A DNA stretch of 5,567 nt. Source: VGKU01 sp964388785 (GTDB taxonomy: Bacteria; Patescibacteriota; Patescibacteriia; UBA9934; GWF2-40-263). The position numbers and the translations under genes are program-made. Position 1 is the first letter of the stretch. Every line of letters begins with the position of its first letter. The stretch is from contig CAYMBX010000049.1 in NCBI GenBank assembly GCA_964388785.1, positions 1 to 5,567 of the forward strand, written 5' to 3'. A model generated the notes under the pieces. It saw only the letters and a program-made list of their open reading frames with translations. It was not told the DNA's origin and did not search any database. Of the stretch, positions 1 through 5,532 are shown piece by piece.

Positions 1-589
1 ATTTCAAATGTACGTTCAGAACGTACGCGGGCATGGCGCAAGGATCTCCTGACTTCTCGTCACGTTTTTCATCTTCGGAACGATAAACAGTGATCTCGAT
101 CGGGTCCGTGGGTTTCGCGTCTTTCAAAATGGTTTGTTCGACCGGCGCGAGCAGTTCCATGTTGATGGGACGAAATACGGCTTGATCCATGACAAAAATG
201 TCACACGATGAATTTGTACCCTCGTCTGTCCCGCCAACATGACCATACCATCGTTCAATCGCGCGAATCGCGGCATAATCGCCTTCACCCGTTCCCGCAT
301 TCAAAAATGTGCAGTACGGCACGTTCTCGCACGGCGTCATTTCCCACAAATTATTCGGATCAAATCCCGCTTCGACAAGTCGATCATCGATTGACTTTTG
401 TTTCTCGGCTTTTTGTTCCTCGCGAAGCTCGGCGTTCGTCTTTGCCAAATTACTGAGTGTGTCTTCAACCACCTTTGTTCCCTGGTCGCGTGTGAACAAC
501 ACGAACATCAGGATCAAAACCACAATGCTTAAAATGAAAATGATGGTCACAGCAAATGATCCCGACGACTCTTTTTTTCTGGTAGCCAT
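1..589 (-). CDS. Membrane-anchored protein of unknown function, 3' end outside window
   Basis: This reading frame opens with ATG at 589-587 and stays open for 196 codons to the window edge, so the C-terminus is missing. I do not recognise the family. A basic N-terminus (residues 4-6, RKK) precedes one strongly hydrophobic helix at about residues 12-33. A charged, Lys/Glu/Gln-rich stretch follows at about 35-72 and is probably helical. From about 75 on there is a globular-looking region with four cysteines (87, 93, 129, 184). The expected topology is N-terminus inside and the rest outside the membrane, so Cys pairs could form disulfides there (inference). The start lies 1 nt after the murF stop (TAA-T-ATG) and has no clear Shine-Dalgarno sequence, so translation is probably coupled to murF. 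The position after ftsI-murF suggests an envelope role, but nothing in the sequence gives a function. The gene is real because the frame is long, stop-free and perfectly packed against murF. Confidence 0.8.
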   Translation of the reverse strand, partial: MATRKKESSGSFAVTIIFILSIVVLILMFVLFTRDQGTKVVEDTLSNLAKTNAELREEQKAEKQKSIDDRLVEAGFDPNNLWEMTPCENVPYCTFLNAGTGEGDYAAIRAIERWYGHVGGTDEGTNSSCDIFVMDQAVFRPINMELLAPVEQTILKDAKPTDPIEITVYRSEDEKRDEKSGDPCAMPAYVLNVHLK

Positions 590-590
590 A

Positions 591-1874
591 TTATGTTTGT
601 TGCCAATAATCTTCTTGTCTGACAAGCAGCTCGTTCGCGCGGAGCGGTTCGGCCATAATATCCTTCACAACCTTTTCCATGCGCGCGCTTTGCGATCCTT
701 TTACAAGGACAATATCGCCTTTCTTCAGCTGTGCATCCAACCACCTGCCTGCTTCCGTTGAATTTTCAAACGGCTGTGTCTGTGATTCTTCCATGCCCGC
801 TTCGATCGCTCCACGACGAATATCGCGTGCCATCTCCCCGACTGTCACCAACAAATCCGCTCCGATTTCCGCCGCTTTGAGCCCGATCATCCTGTGTTCC
901 TGTTCGCTGTATTGCCCAAGCTCAGCCATCTGTCCAAGAACCGCAATGCGCCGCCCGTTTTCTGTTGGACGAAATTCTCCAAGTACTTCAAGTGCTGCTT
1001 CCATGGATGCGGGCGCGGCATTATAGCTGCTGTCAAGAATAAGTGATCCTTTAATACCGGGAATCGGATTCATACGGCCGGGCTCGAATGCCAAGTGCGG
1101 AACGGATGAAAAAATCTGCTCGTTGGAAATGCCCAAATGTCGCGCAACGGCAATTGCCGCGAGCAACGAACTCACAACCGACTTGCCCAGTCCGTTTTTA
1201 ATCTCCAGGTCCAGTCGTGCGTCGTCCTGTATCACCCCGAAAGATAGTTTTGAAAAGAGCTCGCCCGGTTCGAAGGAAAGGTCTTCGCGTGTCCACATCG
1301 TGTAATCAACTGCTTGTACGTTCGCGGATGAAGAAAATCCGTATGTGAGATGCGGTGCATGCGCATGTTTAACAACCCCCATCACACGCGGATCATCCGC
1401 ATTGAGCACCACAAGTCCATCTTGCGGAACGGCTTCAAGAAGTTTCGCTTTTTCCTCCGCGAGCTGCTCGATCGAACGAAAATGTTCGGCATGCACGGGA
1501 GAAATGCGCGTCATCACCGCGATGCGCGGCTTGGCGATTTGGCAGAGAAGTTCCATGTCTCCCGGATGGTCAATCGCATATTCAAGAACAAACACATCCG
1601 AAATCTTTTTGGGAGAGGAGAGCAAAACCGAAAGCCAGCCGAGTGCGGATTTTCCCGGCGACGTCCGGCCGAGAATCGTCAGCGGCAATCCGAACTCATT
1701 GTTATAATTCTTGATGTTGGGAGCCACGTCGTATTTTGCCGAAAGCAACGTGGCGATTGCATTGCGCGTCGATGTTTTCCCCACCGAACCGGTCACACCA
1801 ATAATGATCGGCTTATGTTTCTCAATCAATTTACGGGCTTTTTTGGCAAGCTGGCGTTGGATGAATGATTTCAT
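591..1874 (-). CDS. murF: MurF, UDP-MurNAc-tripeptide--D-alanyl-D-alanine ligase, lacking the N-terminal domain
   Basis: MurF is the ATP-dependent cytoplasmic ligase that joins D-Ala-D-Ala to the UDP-MurNAc-tripeptide, the last step in making the soluble peptidoglycan precursor. The 427-residue protein shows the Mur ligase signature: P-loop GVTGSVGKTST with Lys33; NYNNEFGLPL (56-65); Glu98 in the usual metal-site position; PVHAEHF (126-132); Lys142/Lys144 in the region of the carbamylated lysine; and NADDP (158-162). MurF-specific motifs follow: DSSYNAAPASM (281-291), GQMAELG (314-320) with His327, and LVKGSQSARME (390-400). Only about 25 residues precede the P-loop, so the UDP-binding first domain of classical MurF (roughly 80 residues in E. 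coli) is absent. I recall the same short form in CPR genomes. The start is supported by GGGAG seven nt upstream, inside the end of ftsI. The ftsI stop is 2 nt before the ATG, so co-translation is likely. Stop codon is TAA. Confidence 0.95.
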   Translation of the reverse strand: MKSFIQRQLAKKARKLIEKHKPIIIGVTGSVGKTSTRNAIATLLSAKYDVAPNIKNYNNEFGLPLTILGRTSPGKSALGWLSVLLSSPKKISDVFVLEYAIDHPGDMELLCQIAKPRIAVMTRISPVHAEHFRSIEQLAEEKAKLLEAVPQDGLVVLNADDPRVMGVVKHAHAPHLTYGFSSSANVQAVDYTMWTREDLSFEPGELFSKLSFGVIQDDARLDLEIKNGLGKSVVSSLLAAIAVARHLGISNEQIFSSVPHLAFEPGRMNPIPGIKGSLILDSSYNAAPASMEAALEVLGEFRPTENGRRIAVLGQMAELGQYSEQEHRMIGLKAAEIGADLLVTVGEMARDIRRGAIEAGMEESQTQPFENSTEAGRWLDAQLKKGDIVLVKGSQSARMEKVVKDIMAEPLRANELLVRQEDYWQQT

Positions 1875-1876
1875 AT

Positions 1877-3637
1877 CTATTCTCCCACTTTTCTTACAGG
1901 CGGGATTTCAAAATACTGTAGCAGAAATTGAGCCATGTCCCCAAACAAAGGCGCGGCCGTCGATTCCGCCCAGACCACATCGCGCGGATGATCAATACGC
2001 ACGACCATGGCGAATTTCGGATCTTCGACCGGCCCGAATCCTGCAAACGATCCGATCGTGTTATCAAGGGAATACCCGATCCCATCCGTTCTCGCGACCT
2101 GTGCGGTTCCAGTTTTGCCTCCAATATAATACCCCGGAACTCCCGCCCGCTTTCCATGCCCGTGTTCAATCACCGAAACAAGCATCGCCCCGATCGTGCG
2201 CGCGGTTTTTTCGTCGATCACCTGTGCAATATCCTGAGACGATCGCTTCTCGACCGTTCCATCACTATATCGAATCTCATCCACGATTTGCGGTTTTTTC
2301 AAAATGCCACCGTTTGCAATCGCGCCATACGCCATCAAAATCTGAAGAGGTGTGACGGTAATTCCTTGTCCGAACGTGGCTGTTGCTTTGTAAATCTCAG
2401 GTCCTTTATCAAGAGCTGCAATATTACCCGACATTTCCGTTTCGAGCTCAACTCCGGTCATTTTTCCAAACCCGAACCGTTTCATATAATCCACAAATAC
2501 ATCTTGACCCATCTGCCGCATGCTGAAAATCATTCCGGTGTTGATGGAATCCTCAAGCACCTGAGTCATATCGACATCGCCATATACTTTCCCTTCCGCA
2601 TTACCAATGGGTTTGGGCCATCCTTCCACCAATACAGAACCTGAATCCTCAAATCTGGTTGAAGGTGTGACGGCACCCGCGTCGATCGCCGCCGCCATGG
2701 TCAGCGGCTTGAAGATGGATCCGGGCTCGTAGGCATTAAAAATCGCCGGATTATTAAAATCGTTAATTGATCCGACTTGCGAATAGGTGTTGGGATCAAA
2801 ATCCGGATAGCCGCACATGGCAAAAATTTTTCCTGTGGAAGGCTCAATGACGACAATGCTCCCACCATCGGCCTGGTGTTTTGCCACCGCATCTTTCAGC
2901 GCCGTACACGCTTTAAACTGAATCGTGCGATCGATCGTAAGCACGATGTCCACTCCGTCAACCGCGGGCTCAACGGATCGCTCTCCCACAGCAATCAGCC
3001 GTCCGGCAATATCACGCTCAGAACGCAAAAATCCCGCTTTGCCGGCAAGAAGCTCGTTGAAATATCCCTCAACGCCATAACGTCCCGCGTTATTTCCCTC
3101 TGCGTCGGATCCCACAAATCCGATGACATGACCGCTCATCGACGGTTCCGGATACAATCGAGTAGATTCGCGCACATAATGAATCCCCGGAAGTTCTCTC
3201 GCGAGCAGTTTTTCAAGCAGATCATCATGTACCTCTTTTTCAAGAGGTTCGTAGGGATCCTCCGGTCGATCAAGCCGATTGATAAGCGCCTTTGTTTTTT
3301 CTTCATCGTATCCAAAAATCTCGGCCAACACTTCTCCCGTCTTTTCCGGATCTTCAATTTGACGCGGATCTGCATAGACGGAAGCCAGTTGTTGGTTTGT
3401 CGCCACAGGTACCAACTGCTCGTCTTTATAATCGTGCATGAAAACCGTTCCGCGCTGAGGAATCAACTCGCGGAAAATTTCATGCTGTCCGCTCGCCAAC
3501 GCTTCGTAAAACCGGTGATCGACGATCTGCAGCACGAAAAGCTTGACGCCGATCACGCACGCAAAAAAAACAACGAACCAACGAAACGCCTCCACACGTC
3601 CATCACGTTTTTGGTTGAATCGGCGTCTTGGCGTCAT
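1877..3637 (-). CDS. ftsI: FtsI / PBP3-type class B penicillin-binding protein (septal D,D-transpeptidase)
   Basis: This 586-residue protein has the layout and usual length of FtsI, the transpeptidase that cross-links septal peptidoglycan and is the target of beta-lactams. A basic N-terminus (residues 4-19) leads into one membrane helix at about 20-38. The PBP dimer/pedestal domain follows, with IPQRGTVF (59-66), STRLYPEP (158-165), GVEGYFNELLAGK (188-200) and the ERDIAGR segment. The transpeptidase domain starts near 230 and has all three active-site motifs: Ser307-x-x-Lys310 with the acylated serine, Ser364-Ile-Asn366, and Lys508-Thr-Gly-Thr511. GYPDFDPN (276-283) and the C-terminal GFGPVEDPKFAM...DHP segment favour FtsI over MrdA/PBP2. 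No PASTA domain is present. The start ATG lies 1 nt after the previous stop (TAA-T-ATG); upstream there is only a weak AGGCGAG, so coupled translation is likely. It acts with the divisome outside the membrane, and murF follows 2 nt later. Stop codon is TAG. Confidence 0.95.
   Translation of the reverse strand: MTPRRRFNQKRDGRVEAFRWFVVFFACVIGVKLFVLQIVDHRFYEALASGQHEIFRELIPQRGTVFMHDYKDEQLVPVATNQQLASVYADPRQIEDPEKTGEVLAEIFGYDEEKTKALINRLDRPEDPYEPLEKEVHDDLLEKLLARELPGIHYVRESTRLYPEPSMSGHVIGFVGSDAEGNNAGRYGVEGYFNELLAGKAGFLRSERDIAGRLIAVGERSVEPAVDGVDIVLTIDRTIQFKACTALKDAVAKHQADGGSIVVIEPSTGKIFAMCGYPDFDPNTYSQVGSINDFNNPAIFNAYEPGSIFKPLTMAAAIDAGAVTPSTRFEDSGSVLVEGWPKPIGNAEGKVYGDVDMTQVLEDSINTGMIFSMRQMGQDVFVDYMKRFGFGKMTGVELETEMSGNIAALDKGPEIYKATATFGQGITVTPLQILMAYGAIANGGILKKPQIVDEIRYSDGTVEKRSSQDIAQVIDEKTARTIGAMLVSVIEHGHGKRAGVPGYYIGGKTGTAQVARTDGIGYSLDNTIGSFAGFGPVEDPKFAMVVRIDHPRDVVWAESTAAPLFGDMAQFLLQYFEIPPVRKVGE
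1882..1886 (-). promoter_or_regulatory. Ribosome binding site GGGAG of murF inside the end of ftsI
   Basis: GGGAG on the minus strand lies 7 nt before the murF ATG and overlaps the last codons of ftsI. It supports the short murF start and therefore the absence of an N-terminal domain. Confidence 0.75.
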
Positions 3638-3638
3638 A

Positions 3639-4841
3639 TTACTCGCCTAATCCAAAGCTAAACAAACTTCCCTTTCCACGCGGATTCCGATTTTTGACAA
3701 CTTCCTCGCCATCACTCATGCCATCACCATCTGTATCGGCATGATTGGCGTCCGTTCCGTAAAACGTTTCCATCAGTGCATCGAGTCCGTCGCCATCCGC
3801 ATCTGTTGAGGGTTCGATTTTCTGAACCGGCAATCGCGCCGTCTGTGCGTTCACAAACGGTTGGGAAAGGAACGCTCCCGCGTTTCCAAAAAGCGAGGTT
3901 GATAACGTCGCTCTGACTAATTCAGAAAATACGATAGTGCGTTGTGGCGATTCGATATTCGTTGGCACGTCGAAATCAAAAAAATCAAAACGGATATCGA
4001 TTGGAATCAAATGATTGGAATCTGGTTGAACAAATGCCCCCGCGGCCTGGATGCGATACAGGAGATGATCTTCGACCCCGATCCACAATCGAACGGTCAG
4101 CCGTTCAAGTTGGCGCGCGCGCATTTCCGCATCGAGCCGCTCGTCATCGCTGGGTTCGCGTCCTTCTTTGGCTCGAATGAGGCCGTACAAAAATGAACGG
4201 ATCGCGCCGTGATCAAATCGCGCATCGATAATTCTCGTATTCCTTCCTTCAATCTGTTCCGTCAGATCGTCATACGAAACGACAAAGACATCGGCAACCG
4301 AGAACAAAAGACGCAATCGTTCAACAGCCTCCGGGCTCCAGCGGGAGGACGAAAGCGTAAAATCTATCGGTGGTGGTTCCACCCCCGGGATGAGACTTCC
4401 CCACGCGCCAAACTCTCCTTCTTCAAACGCAACCCATGTTCCGTTTGAGGAAAAATTCACGCCGGGAACCGTCGGGCCGGGCGGATGGTACGTCAAATAG
4501 GTCACGCGTTCCACATGACGAATTTCTCCTGAGAGATCGGTGTATTCTTTTCCCTGTTCAACATTCACGACGCGAAATGCGGTTTGGTGGTTGATGGCAT
4601 CAGGTTTGCGCAAATCTACTTTTCCCGTGGTATACACCGTGGTGACCTTGCGCGTATCCGCTCCCGCCCGTGTCCAACTCACTCCTCCTTTTTGGGATAA
4701 TGATTGAAGCTCAGACATCGCAACAAGCATGCGCCGAATCTCCCGCTCGGGCTTAAACTGCGTGAGCACAAAATACGAAGCAGCCGTGAGAGACATCACG
4801 ACCAGCACTCCCGTGAGAATAAAAATAAGGGAGCGATGCAT
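3639..4841 (-). CDS. Bitopic extracytoplasmic protein with C-terminal DxDxDG calcium-binding-type repeats
   Basis: Function unknown. The 400-residue protein has a short N-terminus with Arg3, one membrane helix at about residues 5-29, and a long region predicted outside the cell. At 247-300 a strand-rich stretch (RLTVRLWIG...RFDFFDF...IESP) loosely recalls LolA/LppX-type lipid-carrier folds; this is a weak pattern match only. The C-terminus has two 12-residue loops, 347-358 and 369-380, with Asp at positions 1, 3 and 5, Gly at 6 and Glu at 12. They are 22 residues apart and followed by NPRGKG (386-391). That spacing and tail are typical of thrombospondin type 3-like or dockerin-like Ca2+ repeats in CPR surface proteins. 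An in-frame TAA at 4850-4848 rules out an upstream start. The ATG has GGGAG only 1 nt away, which is too close for normal use. V15/M16 have a better-placed GGGAG, but starting there would cut the membrane helix. It precedes ftsI by 1 nt, where ftsL normally lies. Confidence 0.85.
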   Translation of the reverse strand: MHRSLIFILTGVLVVMSLTAASYFVLTQFKPEREIRRMLVAMSELQSLSQKGGVSWTRAGADTRKVTTVYTTGKVDLRKPDAINHQTAFRVVNVEQGKEYTDLSGEIRHVERVTYLTYHPPGPTVPGVNFSSNGTWVAFEEGEFGAWGSLIPGVEPPPIDFTLSSSRWSPEAVERLRLLFSVADVFVVSYDDLTEQIEGRNTRIIDARFDHGAIRSFLYGLIRAKEGREPSDDERLDAEMRARQLERLTVRLWIGVEDHLLYRIQAAGAFVQPDSNHLIPIDIRFDFFDFDVPTNIESPQRTIVFSELVRATLSTSLFGNAGAFLSQPFVNAQTARLPVQKIEPSTDADGDGLDALMETFYGTDANHADTDGDGMSDGEEVVKNRNPRGKGSLFSFGLGE

Positions 4842-4852
4842 GCTCCCTTATT
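4824..4852 (-). terminator. Terminator-shaped hairpin that contains the start codon of the downstream gene
   Basis: On the minus strand AATAAGGGAGC (4852-4842) pairs perfectly with GCTCCCTTATT (4834-4824). The stem is 11 bp and the loop ATGCATC. The stem has a GC-rich core next to the loop, an A-rich 5' flank, and a T-rich run (TTATT TTTATT, down to 4818) after it, which is the geometry of an intrinsic terminator. The first three loop bases are the ATG of the bitopic protein gene. It may end transcripts coming from the DUF4178-like gene or attenuate read-through into the envelope cluster. The 3' arm is also coding (residues 3-6). Confidence 0.6.
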
Positions 4853-4855
4853 GTA
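4850..4855 (-). promoter_or_regulatory. Candidate -10 box (TACAAT) for a leaderless start of the envelope cluster
   Basis: TACAAT on the minus strand matches TATAAT at 5 of 6 positions and ends 8 nt before the ATG at 4841. Transcription started there would begin at or within about 2 nt of the start codon, which would explain why the ATG lacks a usable Shine-Dalgarno site. No convincing -35 box lies 16-18 bp upstream, so this is only a candidate. Confidence 0.4.
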
Positions 4856-4884
4856 CAATCTTTCCCTCTCCCTGAGGAGATTAG

Positions 4885-4952
4885 GACACCCTGTCATGTC
4901 GAAGGGGAACAAAGGCGACAGTCCTTTGGCCCCGGAGACATGACAGGGTGTC
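4885..4952. repeat. 68-bp compound palindrome between the DUF4178-like gene and the envelope cluster
   Basis: A perfect 16-bp inverted repeat (GACACCCTGTCATGTC at 4885-4900 against 4937-4952) encloses a second, imperfect one. GGGG (4904-4907) pairs with CCCC (4930-4933), and CAAAGG (4910-4915) pairs with CCTTTG (4923-4928) around a 7-nt loop. The arms are separated by a small 3x3 internal loop and a bulge, giving 26 pairs in all. GACA/TGTC occurs seven times in the element, and each outer arm contains its own small GACA-CCC-TGTC dyad. It begins 2 nt after the TGA of the DUF4178-like gene. No T-run follows on either strand. It resembles dispersed palindromic units (REP/MITE-like), but only one copy is in this window. 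Confidence 0.85.
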
Positions 4953-4954
4953 GA

Positions 4955-5395
4955 TCAAATTTCCGTTAAATCGTCTTCAGAGACCACACGTCCCAAATAG
5001 GCCGAAACTTCGCCAGTGTTTTCATTTGTGACAAGTCGCAGCCGTTCGCCTTCACTGGACTGATATTCGGTGAACAGATAGCGATCATCCGGTTCCGTTT
5101 CCGCTTCCCCTTCCACTCCGGAAATTTTTCCGGCGTTCTCATAATTGAATTCGTATTCTTTCCCGCGGAAAAACACCGTGTCATCCGGCTCGATTTCATC
5201 TTCCAGCGCTTCGAACAAGATTAGTTCTTCGTCATCCGGCGAAACAGACAACATTTCGTCGTCCTCACTGTAAAGCCAATACACCGTTGATTCGTCGTCG
5301 AGAGTAAGCTCACTGCGACCCACGTACGTGAACGGATGATTGAAGACACTCACACTTCCACCGAGCTCAAGAGACAAAAGATCGTTGATAGTCAT
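4955..5395 (-). CDS. DUF4178-like acidic protein
   Basis: The 146-residue protein has no membrane segment and no signal peptide. It is very acidic: by my count 39 Asp/Glu against 8 Arg/Lys. It appears to have two related beta-rich halves. Residues about 8-62 read G-x-x-V...FTYVGRSEL...VYWLY...MLSVSPDDEELILF, and about 69-146 read DTVFFRGKEYEF...GKISGVEGE...YLFTEYQSSEGERLRLVTNENTGEVSAYLG split across successive strands, ending in GRVVSEDDLTEI. This pattern and length match what I know of the DUF4178 family, whose biochemical role is not established; elsewhere it is often found near DUF350 and polyamine-related genes, neither of which is seen here. The start is firm: GGAGG lies 4 nt before the ATG, and a strong promoter lies just upstream. 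The TGA stop is 2 nt from a 68-bp palindrome. It is probably transcribed separately from the downstream envelope cluster. The family assignment rests on pattern memory, not a profile search. Confidence 0.75.
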   Translation of the reverse strand: MTINDLLSLELGGSVSVFNHPFTYVGRSELTLDDESTVYWLYSEDDEMLSVSPDDEELILFEALEDEIEPDDTVFFRGKEYEFNYENAGKISGVEGEAETEPDDRYLFTEYQSSEGERLRLVTNENTGEVSAYLGRVVSEDDLTEI

Positions 5396-5399
5396 AGTT

Positions 5400-5404
5400 C
5401 CTCC
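5400..5404 (-). promoter_or_regulatory. Ribosome binding site GGAGG of the DUF4178-like gene
   Basis: On the minus strand GGAGG is followed by AACT and then the ATG at 5395. This is a consensus Shine-Dalgarno core with a 4-nt spacer and fixes the start codon. It is the strongest such site in the window. Confidence 0.85.
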
Positions 5405-5428
5405 ATGCTTTTCAATTTATTTGTGGCG

Positions 5429-5456
5429 ATTATAACAGTATTTGTTTTTCTGTAAA
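5429..5456 (-). promoter_or_regulatory. Sigma70-type promoter with extended -10, driving the DUF4178-like gene
   Basis: On the minus strand the -35 TTTACA (5456-5451, 5 of 6 consensus bases) is followed by a 16-bp spacer and a perfect TATAAT (5434-5429). TG at 5437-5436, one base before the hexamer, makes it an extended -10. Transcription would start near 5422, giving a leader of about 27 nt that contains the GGAGG site. No other promoter of this quality is seen on the minus strand. Confidence 0.8.
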
Positions 5457-5503
5457 GCTTTTTATTTTTACACTCAAATAAGCGAAATTATTTCATGCTG
5501 GGC

Positions 5504-5532
5504 TTGACAAAAGTGCCTTTTTGTGATACATT
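5504..5532 (+). promoter_or_regulatory. Divergent sigma70-type promoter with extended -10, firing rightward out of the window
   Basis: On the plus strand a perfect TTGACA (5504-5509) is followed by a 17-bp spacer and TACATT (5527-5532, 4 of 6), with TG at 5524-5525 one base before it (extended -10). Transcription would start near 5539. No ORF starts before the window edge, so the gene or RNA it serves lies beyond 5567. The two divergent -35 boxes are 47 bp apart, close enough to share a regulator (inference). Confidence 0.7.

Noticed and set aside
10..26. Dyad GTACGTT-CAG-AACGTAC
   Set aside because: It has 7-bp arms inside a coding region near the window edge, no second copy and no regulatory context. 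A palindrome this short can arise by chance.
309..761. Plus-strand ORF of 150 codons at the left end
   Set aside because: It crosses the junction between murF and the next minus-strand gene, has no ribosome binding site and shows no family. The minus-strand frame is stop-free across 589 bases and packed 1 nt from murF.
1711..2644. Overlapping plus-strand ORFs of 214 and 238 codons
   Set aside because: They are antisense to ftsI and murF, in competing frames, with composition typical of antisense translation. The minus strand there has all active-site motifs of FtsI.
2777..3661. Plus-strand ORF of 294 codons
   Set aside because: It is fully antisense to ftsI, Arg/His/Ser-rich without recognisable domains, and has no promoter or ribosome binding site. 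It is a shadow of the ftsI codons.
4868..4879. CTCC-CTGA-GGAG mini-hairpin
   Set aside because: The 4-bp arms are too short to support a function.
4885..4952. The 68-bp palindrome as an ordinary intrinsic terminator
   Set aside because: Neither strand has a T-run after the outer stem, and the stem is longer and more structured than usual. It is kept as a repeat or RNA structure instead.
4955..4957. UGA recoded as glycine (genetic code 25)
   Set aside because: Reading through this TGA would translate the palindrome and the following gap with no homology, and the protein already ends at the usual DUF4178 length. The other complete genes use TAA or TAG, with no in-frame TGA, so the standard code is sufficient.
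5451..5472. TGTAAA-N10-TTTACA dyad overlapping the -35 box of the leftward promoter
   Set aside because: The arms are only 6 bp and AT-rich in an AT-rich stretch. It could be an operator half-site pair, but chance explains it equally well.
5476..5493. AAATAA-GCGAAA-TTATTT inverted repeat between the divergent promoters
   Set aside because: The stem is all A/T and 6 bp, with weak pairing and no second copy.
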